Positions 8,004 through 15,802 of a stretch of DNA of 64,000 bases are shown in pieces (the first letter of the stretch is position 1; each line of letters opens with the position of its first letter). Origin of the DNA: DATLMR01 sp035634255. GTDB taxonomy: Bacteria; Acidobacteriota; Blastocatellia; UBA7656. The notes beneath the pieces are model-generated. The model saw only the letters and a program-made list of their open reading frames with translations. It searched no databases and was not told the DNA's origin. The stretch spans positions 40,471 through 104,470 of the forward strand of contig DASQDI010000068.1 of NCBI GenBank assembly GCA_035634255.1, read 5' to 3'. The translations under genes were made by a program, and so were the position numbers.

Positions 8004-9068
8004 TCAGGGCTTCCGCCGCTTCTGCTTCTCTTTCTCTTCCTTCTCCATCTGCCGCCGCTTTTCCGCCTCTTCCTGAAGCTCCAATAAAGTAGGCAGCCTG
8101 TCCGCGAAAGTGACCTCTTCGCGGTAGGTCGAGTGGACCGGCCTGCCGTTGAGGAGCGCGGGCGTGAAGACGTACTGGCGGAAGGCGTCCACCGCGCGGT
8201 CATCTATGGAAGGGTCGAGCGAGCGGAGCACGCGGATGTTCGTCACCCTACCTTCGGGAGTTATTACTCCCCCGAGCAGCACGGCCCCCTTGACCCCGCG
8301 CCCCGTCTCGAACTTCGGCGTGACGCGCTCGGTCACGGACGGGGGGGTGAAGCGGTCGCCTTCCTTCAACTCGACGGGGCTCCCGAACTTATCGACGGGG
8401 CGCGCCAGTTCTTCGGGCCTGTCGCGGAGGCTTGAGACGGGCACGATCTCCGGCGTGACCGATATCAGGATCACCCTCTCCGACGGGACGCCCTCCTGCC
8501 GGCCGCTCGCCCCGGTGCGGTAATCGACGCCGAACATCCCGCGCCCGCCCCGGAGCAACACGGTCTCGAAGTTCCCGAACTCGACCTCACGCGCGTCGAG
8601 CAGTGGGCCGTTATCGAAGGCCGCTTTCACGTCCAGCTTGAGATACCCGCGCGCCACTTTTCGCGGGATTATCGAAAGCTCCAAATACTTGTCGCCGACC
8701 CTCACCGCGTCGTCGAACCTCTCGTCGCCGCGGAGCCCGACCGAGCGCACATGCCGGACCTCTACGCCTTCGAGCTTGTTGTTCTCCCTGAGGTGCGCCA
8801 TCTCTTCTTTCGCGCTCGAAAAAGTCGAAGAGAGCCGCACGACCTCTTCCAGAGATGGCGAACGCGCCGGGTCGTACTGGTAGACCGCGTAAGTCAGGTT
8901 GACCCCGAACGCGCGCCCCGAAGGGCGGCCGCCCGCCGCCCCGCTCTGCGCGAGGCCGACGCTTCCCAGCGCCGCGAGCAGGCAGGCGGAGAGGGCGATT
9001 ATTTGAATGGCCCTTCGGAGAATCGCTAATCTTACCGACGGTGCCGGGCTCTTGCCGCAATCGATCAT
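8004..9068 (-). CDS. TonB C-terminal domain protein, exported, without Pro-rich linker
   Basis: 354 residues from ATG 9068, preceded by AAGAGGAGA. The N-terminus (LAILRRAIQIIALSACLLAALGSVGLAQ) reads as a signal peptide or single anchor. The last 110 residues match the TonB C-terminal fold: VTPKFETGRGVKGAVLLGGVITPEGRVTNIRVLRSL, then DDRAVDAFRQYVFTPALLNGRPV. The Pro/Lys-rich periplasm-spanning linker of true TonB is missing; residues 40-230 are a separate region of unknown fold. The tail ends in a highly charged KEEKEKQKRRKP. Such proteins are usually annotated as TonB family, but no ExbB/ExbD genes are nearby, so a role in energising outer-membrane receptors is unproven. Confidence 0.7.
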   Translation of the reverse strand: MIDCGKSPAPSVRLAILRRAIQIIALSACLLAALGSVGLAQSGAAGGRPSGRAFGVNLTYAVYQYDPARSPSLEEVVRLSSTFSSAKEEMAHLRENNKLEGVEVRHVRSVGLRGDERFDDAVRVGDKYLELSIIPRKVARGYLKLDVKAAFDNGPLLDAREVEFGNFETVLLRGGRGMFGVDYRTGASGRQEGVPSERVILISVTPEIVPVSSLRDRPEELARPVDKFGSPVELKEGDRFTPPSVTERVTPKFETGRGVKGAVLLGGVITPEGRVTNIRVLRSLDPSIDDRAVDAFRQYVFTPALLNGRPVHSTYREEVTFADRLPTLLELQEEAEKRRQMEKEEKEKQKRRKP

Positions 9069-9080
9069 GTCGTCTCCTCT

Positions 9081-9947
9081 TCACTCACCTTCCGGGCGGG
9101 CCTGCTCTCGTTCGGACATCAGCTGCCTGTAGGCTTCGCTCTTGGAGATGCCCCGCCCGCGCGCGGCCCGCTTGAGCGCGGTCATCTGGTCTATTTTATC
9201 GCGCTCCATCAGGGATTCTACTTCCGACAATAGAGAGATCGGCCCGGACTCGGCTTTTTGCGCCTGCGCGCCGTCGGGCGGGGGGCCGACGATCAGGACA
9301 AGCTCGCCCCTGACCGTCGCCTCGCCGAGGGCGGAGAGCAAGTCCGAAAGCCTGCCCCGCATGAATTGCTCGTGCAGCTTGGTCAACTCGCGCGCGAGCA
9401 CCGACTCCCGGTCGCCGAGCAGGTCGAGCGCGTCTTTGACCGTCTCCTTTATTCTGTGGGGAGATTCGTAAAAGATCAGGGTCGATCTTACCCGCGCGAG
9501 GTCAGACAGCCGCGCGCGGCGAGCGCCCCCGCGGGCGGGCAGGAAACCCGCGAAGAAGAAGTCGGAGACCGCGAGCCCCGACGCCGAGAGCGCCGTTATG
9601 AGCGCCGAAGCCCCCGGCAGGGGGACCACCGCGACGCCCCGGTCAATCGACTCTCTAACGATTCGATAGCCGGGGTCGGATATCAGAGGGGTGCCCGCGT
9701 CCGAGACGAGAGCGATGTTCGCGCCCGCCAGCAGTTTCCCGACCAGCTCTTCGGCCCGCTCGCGCTCGTTGTGCTCGTGATAGCTCACGGTCGGCCTGTT
9801 GATCTGAAAATGCGACAGGAGCTTCCTCGTGTGCCGCGTGTCTTCGCACGCCACCAGATCAACCTCCCTGAGCACGCGCAGGGCTCTGAGCGAGATGTCT
9901 TCGAGGTTGCCTATAGGCGTCGCGATCAGGTAGAGAGTGCCCGGCAT
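9081..9947 (-). CDS. rsmI: 16S rRNA (cytidine1402-2'-O)-methyltransferase RsmI
   Basis: 288 residues from ATG 9947, giving MPGTLYLIATPIGNLEDISL, the usual RsmI start; AGGA lies 8 bp upstream. An ATG three codons earlier (9956) has worse spacing. Family motifs follow in order: ACEDTRHTRKLLSHF, NERERAEELV, ALVSDAGTPLISDPGYRIVR, PLPGASALITALSASGL and FFFAGFLPARGGARRARL. The enzyme uses SAM to 2'-O-methylate C1402 in the decoding centre of the small ribosomal subunit. The TonB-like gene follows 12 bp downstream, so the two could share a transcript. Confidence 0.93.
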   Translation of the reverse strand: MPGTLYLIATPIGNLEDISLRALRVLREVDLVACEDTRHTRKLLSHFQINRPTVSYHEHNERERAEELVGKLLAGANIALVSDAGTPLISDPGYRIVRESIDRGVAVVPLPGASALITALSASGLAVSDFFFAGFLPARGGARRARLSDLARVRSTLIFYESPHRIKETVKDALDLLGDRESVLARELTKLHEQFMRGRLSDLLSALGEATVRGELVLIVGPPPDGAQAQKAESGPISLLSEVESLMERDKIDQMTALKRAARGRGISKSEAYRQLMSEREQARPEGE

Positions 9948-9978
9948 ATTGAGCATCCTGAGGGCCGCTCCGGGCCGG

Positions 9979-10413
9979 TCATACCACTTCGAGCGCGGAG
10001 GTGCATTGCGGGCAGCGCCTTGCCTGGACCGGGATGCTTGAGAAGCAGTACTCGCACGCCTTGACCGTGGGCGGCAGGTCTTCCGGGCGGCGCTTCATTC
10101 GGTTTATCGCCTTGATGATGAGGAAGATGACGAAGGCGATTATGAGAAACTCAATGGCGGCCTGAATGAACTGCCCGTAGTTGATGGTGGGGAGGCTCGC
10201 CGCCTTCGCCTCCGCGAGCGTCGCGGGGTTGCCCCGCAGGGCGACGAAGAGGCCCGCGAAATCTATCCCGCCCATGAGCAGCCCGATTGGCGGCATCAGT
10301 ATGTCGTTGACCAGAGAGGTGACGATCCTGCCGAACGCCGCGCCGATGATGACCGCGACCGCAAGGTCTATCACGTTCCCCCTTGCGATGAACTCCTTGA
10401 ATTCTCTCAGCAT
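9979..10413 (-). CDS. mscL: Large-conductance mechanosensitive channel MscL with C-terminal zinc ribbon
   Basis: 144 residues. MLREFKEFIARGNVIDLAVAVIIGAAFG is the MscL N-terminal helix and pore-lining TM1; VNDILMPPIGLLMGGIDF and the second TM segment IEFLIIAFVIFLIIKAINR follow. MscL opens under membrane tension to release solutes on hypo-osmotic shock. The cytoplasmic tail departs from the usual helical bundle: it carries CEYC followed by CPQC (residues about 121-140), a four-cysteine zinc-ribbon-like module. AAAGGAGAA precedes ATG 10413 at good spacing. The rsmI start lies 32 bp beyond the stop. Confidence 0.93.
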   Translation of the reverse strand: MLREFKEFIARGNVIDLAVAVIIGAAFGRIVTSLVNDILMPPIGLLMGGIDFAGLFVALRGNPATLAEAKAASLPTINYGQFIQAAIEFLIIAFVIFLIIKAINRMKRRPEDLPPTVKACEYCFSSIPVQARRCPQCTSALEVV

Positions 10414-10811
10414 CGTGAGATTCTCCTTTCATGTCGAAGTCCGCGGGTAGAGTTCTCTGGAACGGATTCTAGCTGATCGGGAAGCCGTGTAGAAGCTTGA
10501 TACCTGCAATCGGCGCGACGCCGGAAAAGGTCGGCTTCAACCCACGGGCGGGGAGGCGGTACACGAAGTCGAGGACATGCGCGCGGCGGTTAAGAAAAAT
10601 GCCGGGCGGAGTCCGTCGCGGGTGCCCCTTATATTTTGCGCTTAAGATTGCGCCACAAATGCAAATCTGGTCTAATAATCGCGGTCCATATCTCGTAGTA
10701 GTTTGGGTGCCCTTTGGCTCAGGTTGTTATTCGTTCCTTCAAGTCTCGCTCTGGTGACTCAGATCGACCCTTTATAAGTGACGATAGCCGCTGCCTCTGA
10801 AATTACGCTGT
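10414..10811. other. Intergenic region between divergent mscL and the giant repeat-protein gene
   Basis: About 400 bp without a credible gene. It should hold promoters for both flanking genes. The best plus-strand candidate is TTGCGC at 10648-10653 with TAATAA at 10673-10678, but the 19-bp spacing is long and I hold it weakly. The GC content drops locally around 10620-10760. No riboswitch or tRNA-like fold was recognised. Confidence 0.4.
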
Positions 10812-13800
10812 GTGAGGAAAGCTGTGCGAAATACTCTCTCCGGTAGTAAGGCGGTTGTCTGCCTCGCGGTATCTTTTTTCGCCCTCATGGGCCTGCTCCC
10901 CTCCCGGCCCGGATCGACGGGCGCGCGAGTCGCGGCTTCGGCCGCGGGAGATTCAAGGGTCGGCCCCGGCCGCTCCGGGGAGGAGATCGAAGACCGGGTC
11001 AGGGATTCGTATGGGAAGCTGCCTCTCATGTTCGAGGCGAACGTCGGGCAGGCCGATTCGAAGGTGGACTTCCTCTCGCGGGGCGCGGGCTACAGCGTGT
11101 TCATAAGCTCGACCGAAGCCGTCTTCGCTATGTCGCACTCGTCTGCTTCCGACGACTCCGACGCCGGAAAGAAGGCCTCTCTGCTCCGCATGAGACTCGT
11201 GGGGGCGAGCCCGCACGCCCGGCCCGAGGGGCTTGAGCTGATGGAGGGCACGAGCAACTACTTCGTGGGCGGGGACGAAAAGAAGTGGCGCACGGCCATC
11301 CCCAACTATGGCAGAGTGCTCTACAGGCAGGTCTACGCGGGAATAGACGTGTCTTATTACGGCAACCAGAGGGAGCTTGAATACGACTTCATAGTGGCTC
11401 CGGGAGCCAGTTCCAAGGCGATCAGGCTGGAATTCAAGGGGGCGCGGCGGATGCGCGTCGACGAGGCCGGCGACCTGCTGCTGGGCACGGCCGCGGGCGA
11501 GATGAGGCAGCGCAGGCCCGTCGCCTATCAGGAGGTTGACGGCGCGAGGCGGAGCGTCGAGGCGCGGTACGTGATCAGGGGCAGGAATAAGGTCAGCCTG
11601 AAGGTCGGCGCGTACGACGCGAGCAGGCCGCTCGTCATCGACCCGGTATTCAGCTATTCGACCTTCCTCGGCGGGGTCGCCGAAGAGACGGCCAGAGGCA
11701 TCAGATTAGATTCGGACGGCAACGCCTACGTCACCGGGCGCACCCGGTCCGCCGGCTTTCCAAAGACTGTTGGCTCTTTCGACCCGACGTACAATGAAGG
11801 GGCCGACATATTCGTCACCAAATTAAATGCGGACGGCTCGGGCCTGATCTACTCGACTTTCATCGGCGGGGCGCGCGACGAGGAAGGGTTCGGCATCGCC
11901 CTCGACCCGTCGAACAACGCTTACGTGACCGGGTTCACGAGGTCGAACGATTTCCCCACCACGCCGGGGGCGTTCCAGCCGCAGCCCTCTTTAAATGTCG
12001 ACACTGAAGCCTTCGCGATCAAGTTGAACTCCGCGGGCTCGGCCCTTGTTTACTCAACCTATTTAGGGGGCGACGGGACCGATCAGGGGAACGGCATCGC
12101 CGTGGACGCGGAGGGCTTCGCTTACGTGACGGGGGCGACCGCCTCCCTGAATTTCGACACGACTCCGGGCGCGTTTCAAAACACGATTGAGGGTAACGTG
12201 GCCTTCGGCGACGCCTTCATCACCCGGCTGAATCAAGGCGGCACGGGCCTCATGTATTCGACCTACCTCGGGGGCACGAATTTCGATACGGCCTTAGGCA
12301 TTGACGTGGACGCGGCGGGCCTCGCTTACGTCGCCGGCACGACGCGCTCGGTGGACTTCGACACGACTCCGGGTGCGTTCCAGACCACATTCATCACCGA
12401 CGGCGGGTTCAACTTCAGCGACGCTTTCGTAACGAAGGTGAACAGCAACGGCACGGGGCTGATCTATTCCACCTACGTCGGAGACATCGGCGAGGAGACG
12501 GCGCGAGGCATCCATGTCAACTCGGCGGGGGAAGCGTACGTGGTCGGGAACAGCGATTCGCAGAGGTTCCCCACGACTCCGGGAGCCCTGCGGGTGGCCA
12601 ACAAAGGCGTGGTCGGGTCCGCGAACGGGGGGGCCGGCTGGTCCTCTCTGAATGCTGAAATGCCTGACCTTTCAATCCAGACTACGTTCATTAACACCGT
12701 AGTCATCGACCCGTCCACGCCCTCGACGATCTACGCCGCCACGTCCGAAACGGGCGTCTTCAAGAGCACGAATGGCGGCGGAAGCTGGGCCGCGATGAAC
12801 TCGGGCCTGCCGGAAGAGGATCTGAGGACCCTCTCCCTCGCCATAGACCCGTCCGCCCCGTCCACTCTATATGTCGGCACGCACTTCAGGGGCGTTTTTA
12901 AGACCACGGACGGCGGGGCATCCTGGCAGGAGATCAACAACGGTCAGACCGATCCGAGGATATTCGAAGTCGCGGTGGACCCGAGCACGCCTTCGACGAT
13001 TTATAACGGGAGCGAATTCGGCGTCTTCAAGAGCACAGACGCAGGCGCGCACTGGGCGCGCATTAATTCGGGGCTCTCGATCAGCTTGAGCGTGTCGGTG
13101 TTCATAGACCCATCCAACCCCTCAACCGTTTATGGCGGGGCGGGCTCCAACGGCATCATCAAGAGCACGGACGGCGGAGCCACGTGGCGGGAGACGGGGA
13201 TACCTGATGACTTCCTCGACTCTATGGCTATACATCCGGTGACGGGCACCCTGTTCGCGAGTAATGGCGCGGGGCTTATAAAAAGCACGGATGGCGCGGC
13301 CACGTGGAGCGCGGTCGACTCGGACCTTACCCGCAGAACCATCAGCCACCTGGCGATCCAGCCGAGCGACCCTTCCATAATGTACGCGGGGACGATCAAC
13401 GGGGTCATCAAATCGACCGACGGAGGGGATACGTGGAGCGAGGCAAATGCCGGGCTCATAGGGTCCTGGGTCAGGACCGTTTCCATCGACCCGGTCAATA
13501 GCTCGACGGTCTATGCGGGCTTGAACGATGGCAACGTAGACGCATTCGCATTGAAGCTGAACGCGGGAGGCACGGCCCTGGTCTATTCAACGTTGCTCGG
13601 CGGCGCGGGCAATGAACAGGCTCATGCCGTGGACGTGGACTCATCCGGAAACGCCTACGTCGCCGGCGCGGCATTTTCCAGTACATTTCCCGTCACCCGC
13701 GGGCTCAGCCCTTTTAGAGGCGGCTTCACCGACGCATTCGTATCGAAGCTGAACCCGTCGGCCTCGGCTCTGGTCTACTCGACGTGCGTCGGCGGCCCGA

Positions 13801-15557
13801 GGCAGGATACGGCTTTCGCCGTGGCCGTAGACTCCGCCGAAAGCTGCCACGTCGTGGGGACATCCTCTTCCCCGGAATTTCCTACGACCCCGGGAGCATT
13901 CCAGCCCGTGATAGCCGGCACCCCGCCCGGAGGTTCCGCCGACGCCTTCATATCAAAGCTTCAGCCCGAGCCCGTGCTGCGAACCGACCTCAGCGTCACG
14001 ATGACCGGGCCGGCAGAGAGCATCGCGGGCCACGGAGTGGTTCACACCATCAAGGTGACCAACGACGGCGACGAAGATGCGGTATCCATCGTGGTCTCGA
14101 CCGACATGCCCCCATCCCTGATATTGAGTTCGTGTGAAGGCGATTCGTGCACAGAGGTGCTAAACGATGTCAGGTTCGACATACCGTTCCTCGCCCCCGG
14201 CCAGAGCGCAGACTTCTCCTTCACCTCCTCCATAGCGTGTAACGTCCAGTTCCCGGCGACTATCACCTCGACGGCCAGGGTCAGCTCTCTGTCCATCGAC
14301 CCGAACGCGGCGAATGATTCCGCCTCGTTCACTTTTACGGCCACGACTCCCCCAGGCTTTATCGACCCGTCCGAATTCACCATCCCATCGGAAGGCGGCT
14401 CGTCGGGCTTCGTCGTCATCAATGGGTCAGGCTGCGCCTGGAATGCCGTGAGCAACGTCGATTGGATCACCATAATCGATGGCACCGGTTGCTGCGACAG
14501 CGGCGGCGTCTCTTACAGAGTGGACCTCAACCCCGGCCCCCCTCGCGTCGGCACGATCAGCGTCGTGGGGCGGACCTTCACCGTCCATCAGGAGGCCGGA
14601 TTCAGCGCGGGGGGCTTTATAGGCGTCCCGGTCAACATCGGAATCCTCGGGATTCCGGGCGTGACTGTGACTTTTACCAGAGTTAGCGGCACGGGGGCCC
14701 TCCCCGCGCCCGTCACCACCAACGCCTTCGGCAACTGGTCCCAGACCGGTTTCGAATTCGGCACCACCTATCGCGCCACCCCGGCGAAACGCCGCTTCAC
14801 CTTCGCCCCGACTTCCACGGACTTCAGCGCGAGGGAGATGGGGATCGACTTCACCGGATCGAAGAACGCCGATACGGCCGGCGTGTTCCGCCCGTCGGAC
14901 GGGTCCCTCTTCCTCAAAAACACGAACGGCACCGGCTTCGCGGATACCTTCCTCACCTATGGCATCCCCGGCGACTATCCCGTGACCGGAGACTGGGACG
15001 GCGACGGCATAGATACAATCGGCGTGTACCGTGGCGGCACCTTCTTCCTGAGGAACTCCAACACCAATGGCTTCGCCGATGTGGTCGCCGCCTTCGGCCT
15101 GCCCGGAGACCAGCCGGTGGTGGGCGACTGGGATGGTGACGGCATAGACACAATCGGGGTCTTCCGCGAGGGAGTATTTCTGCTCCGCAACTCTAACACG
15201 ACGGGCGACCCGGAGACCGTCTTCGTACTCGGGAACCCCGGAGACGTGGGCATAGCGGGAGACTGGGACGGCGACGACATCGTGACGACGGGCGTATTCC
15301 GCCCCTCTAACGGAGCCTTGTTCTTGAAGAACACGAACTCAACTGGATTCGCTGACATCGTGTTGACGTACGGGCTGCCGGGAGACAAGCCCGTGGTCGG
15401 AGACTGGAACCGAGATGGGAGGGACACGATAGGCGTCTACCGTCAGGGCACGTTCTTCCTGAGGAATTCGAATACCAACGGCTTTGCGGACATCGTGTTT
15501 ACTCTCGGTGTTCCCGAGGACCACCCGATAGCGGGCGACTGGAACGGGCTGCCCTGA
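10812..15557 (+). CDS. Giant exported SBBP/BNR/BACON/FG-GAP-like repeat protein
   Basis: 1581 residues from GTG 10812, opening with a signal peptide (AVVCLAVSFFALMGLLPSRP). About residues 60-275 are the N-terminal region typical of SBBP proteins (LMFEANVGQADSKVDFLSRG, LVIDPVFSYSTFLGG). Residues 280-595 hold SBBP repeats (YSTYLGG..., AYVTG..., FPTTPGAFQ). Residues 600-910 are a block of BNR/sortilin-like Asp-box repeats (FKSTNGGGSW, FKTTDGGASW, IKSTDGGATW). SBBP repeats resume at 910-1060. Next are a DUF11/CARDB-like domain (about 1070-1165), a BACON-like domain (about 1175-1240), and five C-terminal VCBS/FG-GAP-like repeats (GDWDGDGIDTIGVYR, FLRNSNTNGFAD). It is probably a cell-surface or released adhesive protein; no enzymatic motif is visible. 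Confidence 0.85.
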   Translation: MRKAVRNTLSGSKAVVCLAVSFFALMGLLPSRPGSTGARVAASAAGDSRVGPGRSGEEIEDRVRDSYGKLPLMFEANVGQADSKVDFLSRGAGYSVFISSTEAVFAMSHSSASDDSDAGKKASLLRMRLVGASPHARPEGLELMEGTSNYFVGGDEKKWRTAIPNYGRVLYRQVYAGIDVSYYGNQRELEYDFIVAPGASSKAIRLEFKGARRMRVDEAGDLLLGTAAGEMRQRRPVAYQEVDGARRSVEARYVIRGRNKVSLKVGAYDASRPLVIDPVFSYSTFLGGVAEETARGIRLDSDGNAYVTGRTRSAGFPKTVGSFDPTYNEGADIFVTKLNADGSGLIYSTFIGGARDEEGFGIALDPSNNAYVTGFTRSNDFPTTPGAFQPQPSLNVDTEAFAIKLNSAGSALVYSTYLGGDGTDQGNGIAVDAEGFAYVTGATASLNFDTTPGAFQNTIEGNVAFGDAFITRLNQGGTGLMYSTYLGGTNFDTALGIDVDAAGLAYVAGTTRSVDFDTTPGAFQTTFITDGGFNFSDAFVTKVNSNGTGLIYSTYVGDIGEETARGIHVNSAGEAYVVGNSDSQRFPTTPGALRVANKGVVGSANGGAGWSSLNAEMPDLSIQTTFINTVVIDPSTPSTIYAATSETGVFKSTNGGGSWAAMNSGLPEEDLRTLSLAIDPSAPSTLYVGTHFRGVFKTTDGGASWQEINNGQTDPRIFEVAVDPSTPSTIYNGSEFGVFKSTDAGAHWARINSGLSISLSVSVFIDPSNPSTVYGGAGSNGIIKSTDGGATWRETGIPDDFLDSMAIHPVTGTLFASNGAGLIKSTDGAATWSAVDSDLTRRTISHLAIQPSDPSIMYAGTINGVIKSTDGGDTWSEANAGLIGSWVRTVSIDPVNSSTVYAGLNDGNVDAFALKLNAGGTALVYSTLLGGAGNEQAHAVDVDSSGNAYVAGAAFSSTFPVTRGLSPFRGGFTDAFVSKLNPSASALVYSTCVGGPRQDTAFAVAVDSAESCHVVGTSSSPEFPTTPGAFQPVIAGTPPGGSADAFISKLQPEPVLRTDLSVTMTGPAESIAGHGVVHTIKVTNDGDEDAVSIVVSTDMPPSLILSSCEGDSCTEVLNDVRFDIPFLAPGQSADFSFTSSIACNVQFPATITSTARVSSLSIDPNAANDSASFTFTATTPPGFIDPSEFTIPSEGGSSGFVVINGSGCAWNAVSNVDWITIIDGTGCCDSGGVSYRVDLNPGPPRVGTISVVGRTFTVHQEAGFSAGGFIGVPVNIGILGIPGVTVTFTRVSGTGALPAPVTTNAFGNWSQTGFEFGTTYRATPAKRRFTFAPTSTDFSAREMGIDFTGSKNADTAGVFRPSDGSLFLKNTNGTGFADTFLTYGIPGDYPVTGDWDGDGIDTIGVYRGGTFFLRNSNTNGFADVVAAFGLPGDQPVVGDWDGDGIDTIGVFREGVFLLRNSNTTGDPETVFVLGNPGDVGIAGDWDGDDIVTTGVFRPSNGALFLKNTNSTGFADIVLTYGLPGDKPVVGDWNRDGRDTIGVYRQGTFFLRNSNTNGFADIVFTLGVPEDHPIAGDWNGLP

Positions 15558-15580
15558 GGCGAAAAGCCGCGCCGGCAAAG

Positions 15581-15617
15581 CGCCCCTCCCGCTCGATTAA
15601 TAAGTTGCGGGAGGGCG
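15581..15617 (+). terminator. Hairpin terminator candidate after the giant repeat protein
   Basis: CGCCCCTCCCGC (15581-15592) pairs with GCGGGAGGGCG (15607-15617), with one bulged C and a 14-base AT-rich loop, starting 24 bp after the stop codon. There is no T-tract, so this is a stem-only candidate. Confidence 0.5.
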
Positions 15618-15704
15618 ATGAGACGGGCTAAAATTACAGGCTCATCTGGCTAGCCGGGTCAATAATATTAGATATATCCCCAGTAAATCAGCCTGGATAA
15701 AAGT

Positions 15705-15734
15705 TTGACTAGAGCCACGGAGCTACTTTATAGT
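15705..15734 (+). promoter_or_regulatory. Sigma-70 promoter of smc
   Basis: TTGACT (15705-15710) and TATAGT (15729-15734) with an 18-bp spacer, in an AT-rich stretch 69 bp before the smc start codon. It is one of the clearest promoters in the window. Confidence 0.7.
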
Positions 15735-15802
15735 GTGCCAGATTTTAAATAATGCTCAATAAGTTGTGGTCCTGACCGTCTGCTTCTGCCACGAGGTACC
15801 GA

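Noticed and set aside
10497..10757. 86-codon open frame in the mscL upstream gap
   Set aside because: Low-complexity, no ribosome binding site, and it spans the region expected to hold the promoters of the flanking genes.
10812..15557. Regular repeats that could be taken for a tandem DNA repeat or CRISPR
   Set aside because: They are protein repeats (SBBP, BNR and FG-GAP-like units) in one continuous reading frame with diverged DNA and no spacers.
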